Source: Amycolatopsis pretoriensis
GTDB lineage: Bacteria > Actinomycetota > Actinomycetes > Mycobacteriales > Pseudonocardiaceae
NCBI RefSeq assembly: GCF_900107925.1
Contig: NZ_FNUJ01000002.1
Span: 186,001-250,000, forward strand
DNA: 64,000 nt
Direction: 5' to 3'
Position numbers and translations under genes: made by a program. Of the stretch, positions 34,235 through 42,673 are shown in pieces. How positions within the stretch are numbered: position 1 is the stretch's first letter; every line of letters begins with the position of its first letter. The notes beneath the pieces were generated by a model. The model did not search any database and was not told the origin of the DNA. It was given only the letters and a program-made list of their open reading frames with translations.

Positions 34235-35805
34235 CCGTGCCCGCCGTCCGGATAGTCGTCCTGACCGGCGCCCCCGGCGTGGGGAAGAGCGAGGTCGCCC
34301 GCCGTCTGGTACGCCGCTACCGGGTACCGGCCGCGCTCATCGACACCGACATGATGGCCGACATCTACCCGTGGGTCGCGGAACCTCGGACCTACGAACT
34401 CATCGCCCGGAACGTACGCGCGTGTCTGGCCGCATACCGGGAGTGGGGCGCCCGGGTCGTCGTGATCGCCGGGGTACTGCTCCCCGGCCGCGCGCTGGAC
34501 GCCCTCGGCGACCTGCCGGCCGACCCCGGCACCACCTGGATCTTCTACGGCCTCCGGGCGCCGGCCTCGGAAATCGCGGCGCGCATCCACGCCGACACGA
34601 AGGTGCAGGAGCCGGACGGCCGGCTCAGCTGGAGCTTCGTCGACGCCGAGGTACCGGACGTGCCCGGGGTCCGGCTGGTGGACACCGGCGGCGTCCCGCT
34701 GGTGGAGGTCGTGGACCGCCTGGCCGGCGCCGAGTCCCGGGACCTGCCACCCGGCAGCATCCGGCGGCCTGTCCCGCCCCCGGTCGGCGAGTCGGTCCGG
34801 GTGGACGTGGCGCAGGCGGAAGCCGCCTGCCGGGAAGCCCTCGCCGGGGCCGGCATGCCGGCCCCGGCGGCCGCCGCCACCGCCGCCGACCTCGTCGACG
34901 CCGAGCGGCGCGGCCAGCGGTCGCACGGGTTGCTGCGGCTCCCGGAGTACCTGGCGGCGATCTCGGCCGGTGAGCTCGATCCGAGGGCCACACCGATCGC
35001 CCGCCGAACCGGGCCGTCGGCGGTGGTGATCGACGGACGGCGAGCACCCGGCGTGCTGGTGCGGGCGAAGGTCGTGGCCGAGTTCGCGGCCGGCGCCGGT
35101 ACCGTCGCGGTGCGCTCTTCCGGACACCTGGGCCGGCTGGGGCCGCTGGGCCGCGAGGTGGCGGAGCGGGGGCTGGTGCTGCTCGGGTTCGTGAACTACG
35201 CCGGGCACGGCACCAAGGTCGCTCCGGCCGGTGCGTCGGTGGGCCGGTGGGCCACGAACCCGCTCCTCCTGGCGTGCCCCGGCGGGAACGGACGTCCACT
35301 GGTGGTGGACATGAGCACGAGCTCGGTAGCCGAAGGGCGGATCCGCGCGGCCCTGACCGCGGGGAAAAGCCTTCCCCCGGGATTGCTCACCGACCCGGCC
35401 GGCCGGCCCGTCACCGACGCGGCCCTGCTGTACACCGATCCGCCGCGCGCGGCGATCACGCCGCTGGGCGGGCCGGCTCCGCACAAGGGACACGCCCTGG
35501 CCGCCTTCGTGGAGGCGATGGCGGGCGCGGTCGGTGGCGGAGGGCACGTCGGGCAGCCCGGCCCGCCGGGCAACGGCGGGCTGTTCGTGGCCTTCCCGGT
35601 CACCGCCTTCGGCCGGTCGGCGAGCGATGTCGAAGACGCGCTCGCGCGAATCGAACAGCACCTGCGTTCCGTGGCACCCGGTCCGGACGCGCCGCGGCTG
35701 CCCGGTCGTGCCCCGGCGAGCGAGGACTTGCCCGACGCCGTTTCCGTGCCGGTCGCCCTGTGGCGGTCGATCGGTGAAGCGATACCACACAGGAGTGCAC
35801 CATGA
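34231..35805 (+). CDS. Fusion of P-loop kinase and LDH2/malate-dehydrogenase-type reductase
   Basis: The 524-residue protein has an N-terminal P-loop domain (about 1-175) with LTGAPGVGKSEVARRLVRRY and a DTD after strand 2, like small-molecule kinases. From about residue 190 to the end lies an NAD(P)-dependent LDH2/MDH2/YlbC-type reductase: RRGQRSHGLLRLPEYLAAI, AVRSSGHLGRLG, NYAGHGTKVAPAG, GRWATNPLLLACP, VVDMSTSSVAEGRI and HKGHALAAFVEAMAGA. This family includes Delta1-piperideine/pyrroline-2-carboxylate reductases, which make cyclic imino acids. A proline analogue is therefore an attractive product, given the ProRS genes alongside. I know of no such fusion elsewhere. The GTG overlaps the previous stop as GTGA. 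Confidence 0.85.
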   Translation: MTVPAVRIVVLTGAPGVGKSEVARRLVRRYRVPAALIDTDMMADIYPWVAEPRTYELIARNVRACLAAYREWGARVVVIAGVLLPGRALDALGDLPADPGTTWIFYGLRAPASEIAARIHADTKVQEPDGRLSWSFVDAEVPDVPGVRLVDTGGVPLVEVVDRLAGAESRDLPPGSIRRPVPPPVGESVRVDVAQAEAACREALAGAGMPAPAAAATAADLVDAERRGQRSHGLLRLPEYLAAISAGELDPRATPIARRTGPSAVVIDGRRAPGVLVRAKVVAEFAAGAGTVAVRSSGHLGRLGPLGREVAERGLVLLGFVNYAGHGTKVAPAGASVGRWATNPLLLACPGGNGRPLVVDMSTSSVAEGRIRAALTAGKSLPPGLLTDPAGRPVTDAALLYTDPPRAAITPLGGPAPHKGHALAAFVEAMAGAVGGGGHVGQPGPPGNGGLFVAFPVTAFGRSASDVEDALARIEQHLRSVAPGPDAPRLPGRAPASEDLPDAVSVPVALWRSIGEAIPHRSAP

Positions 35806-36590
35806 CAGATCAGGCAGAACCCCTGCTGCACCGCACACCGGCATTGCACCCCGGCTCCGGACGATTCGGTCCGGCCATCGGGATCTTCCTGCTCAGCAGC
35901 GACAGCATGTTCGCCGAGGCCTGCGCGGGTGAACTCGACTGGGTGGTACTGGACATGGAGGCCGCTCCGATGTCCAAACGCGAAGCCGTCCACCTCATGC
36001 AGGCGCTCCGCGGCTCCGGATGCGCACCCGTGGTGCGGGTGCCGTGGGGACAGCAGCACCTCATCGAGCACGCCTTGGACATGGGGGCGTCCGGTGTGAT
36101 GGTGCCCAAGGTGAGTTCGGCCGACGATGCCGCCGCGGCCGCCCTCGCCTGCCGGTTCCCGCCGGCGGGCAGGCGGGGGATCAACCCGGTGCGGGCTTCC
36201 GGCTACTTCACCGACGTGCCCGGGTACTTGGCGAAAGCCAACGACCACATCGCCTGTGTGGTGCAGATCGAGTCGCCCGAAGCGGTGAGCAACGCCGACG
36301 AGATCGCGGCCACGCCGGGCGTCGACGGACTGTTCATCGGAATGGGTGATCTTTCGTCCGGATATGGGCAGCCCGGCGTGATGGAAGGACCGGTCATCGA
36401 CAAGGCACGAGCGGCGGTCCTGGCCGCCGCCGCCCGCCACGGCAAACGAGCCGGCATCTTCGCCTACAGTCGCGAGCTGGCCCGGCGCTATGCCGAAGAG
36501 GGTTTCGGGTTCATCGCGGTCGGCAACGACATCAAGCTCTTCCGCGAAGGGCTCACCGACACCTTGGCCGCTGTCCGGACACCTGTGTAG
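35802..36590 (+). CDS. HpcH/HpaI-family aldolase homologue lacking the catalytic His
   Basis: The 262-residue protein is a class II 2-oxo-acid aldolase homologue. The family carboxylates VQIESPEAV (Glu) and GMGDLSSGYG (Asp) for the metal, VVRVPWG (Arg) and GASGVMVPKV are present. In HpaI the first active-site loop reads DGEHAPN with His as acid/base. Here it is DMEAAPMS, so the His is Ala. Catalysis may be changed (for example decarboxylation or a lyase on another acyl group), or a different residue may serve. The ATG overlaps the preceding stop, with CAGGAG upstream. Making a 4-hydroxy-2-oxo acid for the adjacent reductase is a reasonable but unproved link. Confidence 0.9.
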   Translation: MTDQAEPLLHRTPALHPGSGRFGPAIGIFLLSSDSMFAEACAGELDWVVLDMEAAPMSKREAVHLMQALRGSGCAPVVRVPWGQQHLIEHALDMGASGVMVPKVSSADDAAAAALACRFPPAGRRGINPVRASGYFTDVPGYLAKANDHIACVVQIESPEAVSNADEIAATPGVDGLFIGMGDLSSGYGQPGVMEGPVIDKARAAVLAAAARHGKRAGIFAYSRELARRYAEEGFGFIAVGNDIKLFREGLTDTLAAVRTPV

Positions 36591-36662
36591 GACCGCGAAT
36601 GACGGCCGCCGGTAGAATGCCCCACGCTGTCGGTCGACACTGAAAGTGAAACGAGCTGCCTG

Positions 36663-38351
36663 ATGCGCTGGACACGACTCCACGTCCCGACCCTTCGACA
36701 CGACTCCGCCGACGTGACGTCGCCCAGTCACCGGTTGCTGCTGCGAGGGGGCTTCATCCGTCAGCTCATGGCCGGCCACTATTCGCTTCTGCCACTCGCC
36801 GTCCGGGTGCGCTCGAAGATCGTCGAAGTGATCCGCCAGGAGATGAACCGGATCGGGGCACAGGAATTCCTGCTGCCCGGAATGCACCCGGCAGAGATCT
36901 GGCGGCGTTCGGGGCGCTGGGAAATCATGGGCCAGGAGATGTTCCGGCTGACCGACCGCCGGGGCGCCGACCTCGCCCTGGGTATGACGCACGAAGAGAT
37001 CTTCACGCTGCTCGCCGCGGAAATTTCCACCTACAAGGCCCTACCGCAGGCCTGGTACCAGTTCCAGACGAAATTCCGCGACGAACCGCGCCCGAAAGCC
37101 GGCCTCCTCCGCACCCGCGAGTTCACGATGAAGGACTCGTACAGCTTCGACCTCACCGACGCCGGATTGGACGAGTCGTTCGAACGACACCGCGGCGCCT
37201 ACCAGCGGATCTTCACCAGGCTCGGAATTTCCGCAATCCCCGTCGACGCCTCCAGCGGGTCGATGGGCGGTTCGAACTCGACGGAGTTCATGTCCCCGAC
37301 GGAATCCGGTGAGGACTTCGTCGTGCACTGCGCCGCGTGCGGCTACGCCGCGAACATCGAAAAGGCCGTCTCGGTACCGGCCGCGGCGGCCGAGGCGACC
37401 GGCCCCGGTGAAGTCGAACACTTCGCCACCCCCGACGTGCACAGCATCGACGACCTGGCGTCCGCTTTCGGGATCCCGGCCGATCAGCAGATCAAGACTC
37501 TGGTCTACGTGCTGGACGACCAGCTCACCATCATCTTGCTTCGCGGCGACCACCAGCTGAGTGAACAGAAACTGCTCGACCTCACCGGCACCCTGGCCGC
37601 CCGGCCCGCTCACGCCGACGAGGTCGCCGCCGCGCTGGGGGCCGCTCCCGGCTCCCTGGGCGCGGTCGGCGTAACGGGCGTCCCCGTTCTCGCGGACGAG
37701 GTGCTGCGGGGCCGGGCCCACCTGGTCACCGGTGCCAACCGGGATGGCTACCACCTGCGCGGGGTCGACATCGCACGGGACATCGTCGTGGACCGCTGGG
37801 CTGACCTCCGCGAAGCGGCCGACGGCGAAGGGTGTGTTCGCTGCGGGCAACCCCTCGGGCTGCTCAAGGCGGTCGAGGTCGGGCACATCTTCAAGCTCGG
37901 CCGCAGGTACACCGAATTGCTGGACGCCACCGTGCTCGACGCGGAGGGGCAGCGGGTGCCGATCGTCATGGGCAGCTACGGCATCGGCGTGGAACGGGCC
38001 CTGGCCGCCATCGTCGAGGCCCACCACGACGAAAAGGGCATCGTGTGGCCGCGAGTCGTGGCCCCCTTCGAGATCTGCATCGTGATGACGGCCATGAATG
38101 ATCCCGAAGTCGTCAAGACCGGGGAACGCCTGTACGAAGAACTGCTGGAAGCCGGGGTCGATGTCATACTCGACGACCGCGACGAACGCGCCGGCGTCAA
38201 GTTCTCCGACGCTGAACTAGTAGGCTTTCCGCTGAGGATCACCGTAGGAAAACGGCGCTTGGCCGACGGTGAAGTCGAGATCACGGAGCGAGCTTCGGGC
38301 GACACCCGCGCAGTCAAACTGGCCGACGTTCTCGCTGCGGTCACGGCCTGA
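36663..38351 (+). CDS. proS: Bacterial-type prolyl-tRNA synthetase, likely self-resistance copy
   Basis: The 562-residue enzyme is a full bacterial-type ProRS. The start (PTLRHDSADVTSPSHRLLLR), the MTHEE block, motif 2 LLRTREFTMKDSYSF, the INS editing domain (about 225-400, with DQQIKTLVYVLDDQLTIILL) and motif 3 GSYGIGVERALAAI are present, as are the anticodon domain and the closing GVKFSDAELVGFPLRITVGK. A complete ProRS at the end of a biosynthetic operon that also has a ProRS-like enzyme suggests protection against a product that mimics Pro or Pro-AMP. The start lies 72 bp after the aldolase; TAGAAT at 36613 could be a -10 element for separate expression. The housekeeping proS should be elsewhere in the genome. 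Confidence 0.95.
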   Translation: MRWTRLHVPTLRHDSADVTSPSHRLLLRGGFIRQLMAGHYSLLPLAVRVRSKIVEVIRQEMNRIGAQEFLLPGMHPAEIWRRSGRWEIMGQEMFRLTDRRGADLALGMTHEEIFTLLAAEISTYKALPQAWYQFQTKFRDEPRPKAGLLRTREFTMKDSYSFDLTDAGLDESFERHRGAYQRIFTRLGISAIPVDASSGSMGGSNSTEFMSPTESGEDFVVHCAACGYAANIEKAVSVPAAAAEATGPGEVEHFATPDVHSIDDLASAFGIPADQQIKTLVYVLDDQLTIILLRGDHQLSEQKLLDLTGTLAARPAHADEVAAALGAAPGSLGAVGVTGVPVLADEVLRGRAHLVTGANRDGYHLRGVDIARDIVVDRWADLREAADGEGCVRCGQPLGLLKAVEVGHIFKLGRRYTELLDATVLDAEGQRVPIVMGSYGIGVERALAAIVEAHHDEKGIVWPRVVAPFEICIVMTAMNDPEVVKTGERLYEELLEAGVDVILDDRDERAGVKFSDAELVGFPLRITVGKRRLADGEVEITERASGDTRAVKLADVLAAVTA

Positions 38352-38362
38352 TCCGCGACCAT

Positions 38363-38396
38363 AGTCCGCTCCTGCGTACCTGACGCGGAGCGGGCT
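38363..38396 (+). terminator. Hairpin terminator after proS
   Basis: Arms agtccgctcc and ggagcgggct (one mismatch) enclose an inner gcgt/acgc stem, starting 12 bp after the stop. It ends the 22.8-38.35 kb operon. A second palindrome, gtgcccgcggcgggcac, follows just beyond. Confidence 0.7.
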
Positions 38397-38505
38397 CCAC
38401 ATCGTGCCCGCGGCGGGCACGTTCCTCGTCGCCCCGGGACAGGGGCTCGTGACGAGGCAGGCACCTGCCCGCCGCGGCGCCGTTGTCCGACGTCGGCGGG
38501 CTCGG

Positions 38506-39060
38506 TCAGCTCCCCCGGTCAAGCCGCTGCTCCAGGGCGTCCAGGATCTGCTTCACCATCGCCGGCGTCACGCCCGGCGCGCGTCCTTCGGAATCCCGTT
38601 CTCAGTCAGCCAAGTGGCATGGCGTGTGCCGTCCTTCGTGAATGTGAACGTCGGCAGGATCGGCGGCCTCCGCTCCCCCACCCCGGACTCATCAAGATCG
38701 ATGCCTTCCGGCCTCCTTTGTGGACCTTCCCGCCGACCTCCTTCAGCACGCTGTTACAGAAATCCATCAAGCACAACAAGAACCCCGACATGGACACCCG
38801 AACGCCGTTGCACGGGTTCGCCGGGATCATCCGTGCCCGCAAAGCTCCGTTCAGGATGGTGGAGAACAACGCGAGGTCCAACGACTCGGCATAGTCCTCA
38901 TGCAGCTCCGACAGCCACCGCTCGATCTCGACATACCCGTTGAAGATCGCGCGGAGCCACCGCGCCGAGCCACTGCTCGGCGAAGTCCTCGAACTGGGTC
39001 TCGCCGTCACGCGGGTTCACCCACAGGTTCCGCCGGATCGACGCCTGGACTCAACCGCCG
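38506..39060 (-). pseudogene. Second decayed tyrosine integrase at the right edge of the island
   Basis: Pieces of one integrase are spread over several frames. RRNLWVNPRDGETQFEDFAE is the N-terminal arm region, then GYVEIERWLSELHEDYAESL is the core-binding domain with MIPANPCNGVRV. Next come IDLDESGVGERRPPILPTFT and TRHATWLTENGIPKDARRA, interrupted by TGA, and in another frame VTPAMVKQILDALEQRLD. At least three frameshifts or stops are present. Over 38648-38702 it shares 49 of 55 bases with 20371-20425 of the left remnant, in the same orientation. Both ends of the island therefore carry copies of one integrase family. Confidence 0.8.
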
Positions 39061-39269
39061 GCGGGCTTCGTGCGTGAAGGGAGCAGCCAGGCCGTCACAT
39101 GGTGATTGTCTGGTGAATTCTGATCTGTTCCGTTTGTCCGTGTTCCGTGTTACGTTCGGTTGACGGGCCCGCGGTAGTGCTCCGGGCTCGGCGTGCCTGC
39201 CCGCCCGGAGTGCTTCGCCGTCCCCGCCAGGCCGGTGCGCGGTTCCGTGCGCGTCCGAAGGGGAGTCCG

Positions 39270-42083
39270 ATGCGCCGTCTCTTCGTCCTGGTTTTCGCAC
39301 TGCTGTGCACGATCGTTCCCGTGGTGCCCGCGGCCGACGCCGCCGTCGCACCCAAGCCACCGCCGTTGTCCACGCCGTGGACCTCGCAGGTCAGCACCAC
39401 GAACCCGCTGCCCGAGTACCCGCGGCCACAGCTGACGCGGCCCGACTGGCAGTCGCTCAACGGTGAGTGGGAGTTCCTCAACCCCGCCACCGGCGCGAAC
39501 GGCAGCGTCGACCGCTACGCCGCGCCGCCGCTCGGGCAGACCCTGCCCGAGCGCATCCTGGTCCCCTACCCGGTCGAATCCGCGTTGTCGGGCATCATGC
39601 GCAACGACAACCGCGACCTGATGTTCTACCGCCGCACCTTCACCGTGCCGGCGGCCTGGGCCGGGCGGCACGTGCAGCTGCACTTCGGCGCCGTCGACTA
39701 CGAAGCCACCGTGTGGGTCAACGGTGTCCAGGTCGCTTCGCACAAGGGCGGCTACGACCGGTTCGAAGCCGACATCACCGCCCGGCTGAACGGCGGCGCG
39801 AACGAGATCGTCGTGCGCGTCTACGACCCGACCAACGGCCGCGACGAGAAGCAGCCGGTCGGCAAGCAGGCCACCACCCCGTCGGACATCTTCTACACAC
39901 CGACTTCGGGCATCTGGCAGACCGTCTGGCTCGAGCCGACCGCGCCGACGTCGATCTACTCCGTCGACATCCGCCCGAACCTGGCCGACAACACCGCACG
40001 CGTGCGGGTGTTCGGCCGCGGAGACGTCAGCGGCTACTCCGTGCTCGCCGAGGCGGTGACCGGTGGCGCCGTCGCCGGCAGCGCGACCGGCGGCTTCACC
40101 GAGTTCTCGGTGCCGGTGCCGAACGCGCGGCGGTGGTCACCCGACGACCCCTTCCTCTACGACCTGCGCGTGTCGCTGCGCGACGCCGCGGGCACGACGG
40201 TCGACCAGGTCGTCAGCTACTTCGGCATGCGCGAGGTCGGCACGAAGAACGTCAACGGCGTGCTGCGCCCGACGCTCAACGGCGAGTTCGTGTTCCAGGT
40301 CGGCACGCTGGACCAGGGCTTCTGGCCCGACGGCCTGTACACCGCGCCGACCGACGCCGCACTGGCCTCGGACCTGCAGAAGCACAAGGACCTGGGCTTC
40401 AACATGGTCCGCAAGCACATCAAGGTCGAGCCGGCCCGCTGGTACTACTGGGCCGACAAGCTGGGGCTGCTGGTGTGGCAGGACATACCGTCGACCACGA
40501 ACGCGAACGCCGACCGCACACCAGCGCAGATCGCCGAGTTCGAGACCGAAGCACGCGAGATCGTCGACGAGCACCGCTTCTCCCCCGCCGTCATCACCTA
40601 CGTGCCGTTCAACGAAGGCTGGGGCGAGTGGAACCTCGCCGAGACCAGGCGCGTCACCACGAACATCAAGAACCAGGACCCGACGCGGCTGGTCGACGCG
40701 CACAGCGGGTTCAACTGCTGCGTGTCGAAGGGCGATCCGGGCACCGGGGACATCATCGACTGGCACGTGTACACCGGGCCCGACGCGCCCCGGCCGGCCG
40801 GGGCGCGGGTGTCGGTGCTGGGCGAGTTCGGCGGGCTCGGCCTGCGCAACCCCGGGCACGAGTACAGCCCCACCGGAAAGTTCTTCGCCTACGAGCAGAT
40901 GGCGAGCGCGGCGCAGCTGAACGACCGCTACACCGGCATGGTCCGGGACGCGCGTCAGCTGATGACCACCAAGGGCCTGTCGGCGTTCGTCTACACCGAG
41001 ATCACCGACGTCGAAGGCGAGTACAACGGGCTGCTCACCTACGACCGGCGGGTGCAGAAGGTCGACACCGCGCAGGTCCGCGCGGCACACACCGACCTGA
41101 TCAACGCCTCGAAGAACCTGAACGCCGCGGTGCCGCTGACGCTCGGGCACATCCGGTCGTTCCGGGTGACCACGCCCGGGTACACCGACCGGTACCTGCG
41201 GCACGCGGACTCGTTCGCCCGCACCGACGTGCTGACCACGGGCAGCGCCGACGGGCCGCGGCAGGACGGCTCGTTCCGGACCGTCGCGGGCCTCGCGAAC
41301 CCGCGGTGCTTCTCGTTCGAATCGGTCAACTTCCCCGGGAAGTTCCTACGGCACGCCGACAACCGCGTCCGCATCGACAGCGACACCGGCGGCACGTTCG
41401 CCGCCGACGCCACCTGGTGCGACCGGCCGGGCCTCGCCGCCGGCGGGACGTCCTTCGAGTCGCTGAACCTGCCGGGCCGGTACCTTCGGCACTACGACGA
41501 AACCGTGTACCTGGCCGTGAGCGGCGGCCCGAACCCGTGGGACACCGCGACGAGCTTCGCCGCCGACGCGACCTGGGACGTCTCGGCGCCGGCGCTGTGG
41601 CGCAGTTCGGTGCCCCTGGCGGTGAACGCGCGGCAGTCGCTGCGGGTGACGACGTGGGGCTACACCGACCGCTACCTGCGGCACGCGGGCGGCCTCGCCT
41701 ACACCGAGGTCGTGAACAGCGGCAGCAGCGCGTTGCTCAAGCAGGACGCGACGTACACGGTGCGGCGCGGGCTCGGCGAGTCGTCGTGCTACTCGTTCGA
41801 GTCGGTGAACTACCCCGGGCAGTTCCTGCGGCACCAGGACGGGCGCGTCCGCAACTCGGTCAACGACGGATCGGCCCTGATGCACGCGGACGCGACGTTC
41901 TGCACGCGGCCAGGGCTGAGCGGAACCGGCGTGACGTTCGAGTCGCTCAACATCCCGGGCGCGTTCCTGCGCCACTTCGATTCCGCCGTCTACATCGCTT
42001 CCGGTGGCGGAACGGGTTCCGACCGTCCCCAGACGGTGACGGCGGACAGCAGCTGGACCGTCGCGGCCCCCTGGGCCCCGTGA
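39270..42083 (+). CDS. Secreted glycoside hydrolase family 2 protein with tandem AbfB domains
   Basis: The 937-residue protein has a signal peptide (RRLFVLVFALLCTIVPVVPA, cleavage near ADA). The GH2 sugar-binding, immunoglobulin-like and TIM-barrel domains follow (about 40-640). VPFNEGWGEWN holds the general acid/base Glu and VLGEFGGLGL the likely nucleophile. Residues ~650-930 contain two repeats of an AbfB (CBM42-like) pair, each with YTDRYLRHA, SFESVN and SFESLN/TFESLN blocks, for binding arabinose-rich polysaccharide. Plant cell-wall or arabinogalactan side chains are the likely substrate. The ATG has AAGGGGAG four bases ahead. Transcription starts just outside the island's right integrase remnant. 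Confidence 0.93.
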   Translation: MRRLFVLVFALLCTIVPVVPAADAAVAPKPPPLSTPWTSQVSTTNPLPEYPRPQLTRPDWQSLNGEWEFLNPATGANGSVDRYAAPPLGQTLPERILVPYPVESALSGIMRNDNRDLMFYRRTFTVPAAWAGRHVQLHFGAVDYEATVWVNGVQVASHKGGYDRFEADITARLNGGANEIVVRVYDPTNGRDEKQPVGKQATTPSDIFYTPTSGIWQTVWLEPTAPTSIYSVDIRPNLADNTARVRVFGRGDVSGYSVLAEAVTGGAVAGSATGGFTEFSVPVPNARRWSPDDPFLYDLRVSLRDAAGTTVDQVVSYFGMREVGTKNVNGVLRPTLNGEFVFQVGTLDQGFWPDGLYTAPTDAALASDLQKHKDLGFNMVRKHIKVEPARWYYWADKLGLLVWQDIPSTTNANADRTPAQIAEFETEAREIVDEHRFSPAVITYVPFNEGWGEWNLAETRRVTTNIKNQDPTRLVDAHSGFNCCVSKGDPGTGDIIDWHVYTGPDAPRPAGARVSVLGEFGGLGLRNPGHEYSPTGKFFAYEQMASAAQLNDRYTGMVRDARQLMTTKGLSAFVYTEITDVEGEYNGLLTYDRRVQKVDTAQVRAAHTDLINASKNLNAAVPLTLGHIRSFRVTTPGYTDRYLRHADSFARTDVLTTGSADGPRQDGSFRTVAGLANPRCFSFESVNFPGKFLRHADNRVRIDSDTGGTFAADATWCDRPGLAAGGTSFESLNLPGRYLRHYDETVYLAVSGGPNPWDTATSFAADATWDVSAPALWRSSVPLAVNARQSLRVTTWGYTDRYLRHAGGLAYTEVVNSGSSALLKQDATYTVRRGLGESSCYSFESVNYPGQFLRHQDGRVRNSVNDGSALMHADATFCTRPGLSGTGVTFESLNIPGAFLRHFDSAVYIASGGGTGSDRPQTVTADSSWTVAAPWAP

Positions 42084-42124
42084 GCGGAGCCGGTCCGGTG
42101 TGGACACTCCACACCGGACCGGGT

Positions 42125-42253
42125 TCAGAGCCGCTCGGGCACCGCTTCGACCTCGGGCTCCGCGGGCGGCGCCCCGCGACGCAGGTCCGCTTCGGTCCGC
42201 ACCTGGATGCGGTTCGGGTTCGCGACGAGCCGGGGCGTGGGGTTCTCGTTCAC
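42125..42253 (-). CDS. Small basic/acidic peptide, 42 residues, unknown
   Basis: The frame from GTG 42253 has AAAGGA five bases upstream and gives NENPTPRLVANPNRIQVRTE followed by an acidic Pro-rich tail (PPAEPEVEAVPERL). It has no Cys and no signal peptide. It lies between the convergent GH2 gene end and the catC end. The ribosome-binding site and codon bias make it a plausible small gene, but no family is recognised and no maturation genes lie beside it. Confidence 0.45.
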   Translation of the reverse strand: MNENPTPRLVANPNRIQVRTEADLRRGAPPAEPEVEAVPERL

Positions 42254-42395
42254 GTCGGTCCTTTCGACTGCTTCCAGTCTCGCGAATACCCCGGCGCCGG
42301 CGCTTTGAACAGTGGCCAAGAGCACTCCCGGCAGACGCCTCGGCCGGACACCGATGATCACGCTGGACCATGCCACCGAGGGCGAGCAGCGGAGC

Positions 42396-42671
42396 CTACT
42401 GGGCGGCCAAGTCCGAAGGGTGCGTGGCCAGCGGCGTGACGTCGATCGTCATGAACGGGTACAGCGGCAGGCCCGACAGGATCCCGTGCAGCTCGTCGTT
42501 CGAAGCGACGTCGAAGACGCTGAAGTTGCTGTAGCGCCCCACGATCCGCCACAGGTGCACCCACACGCCCGCGCGCTGGAGCTCCAGCGCGCGGGCCTTC
42601 TCGGCGGCCACCCGGTCGGTGACGTCCAGGCCGGGCGGCACGACGACGTCCATCCGTACGTGGAACAGCAC
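42396..42671 (-). CDS. catC: Muconolactone isomerase
   Basis: CatC converts muconolactone to 3-oxoadipate enol-lactone in the catechol branch of the beta-ketoadipate pathway. The 91-residue protein matches the family in length and sequence: MDVVVPPGLD, ELQRAGVWVHLWRIVGRYSN, FDVASNDELHGIL and LPLYPFMTIDVTPLA. It is last in the catA-catB-catC order, two bases after catB. Confidence 0.95.
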   Translation of the reverse strand: MLFHVRMDVVVPPGLDVTDRVAAEKARALELQRAGVWVHLWRIVGRYSNFSVFDVASNDELHGILSGLPLYPFMTIDVTPLATHPSDLAAQ

Positions 42672-42673
42672 GG

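Noticed and set aside
38352..39269. A second copy of the tRNA-Val 3' end that would define the right attachment site.
   Set aside because: I searched by eye for GGTTCAATCCCAG and its tail and did not find it. The island boundary therefore rests on integrase remnants only.
39467..42439. A 990-codon frame overlapping the GH2 gene in another frame.
   Set aside because: The GH2/AbfB frame has domains, a signal peptide and a ribosome-binding site; the overlapping frame is an Arg-rich shadow.
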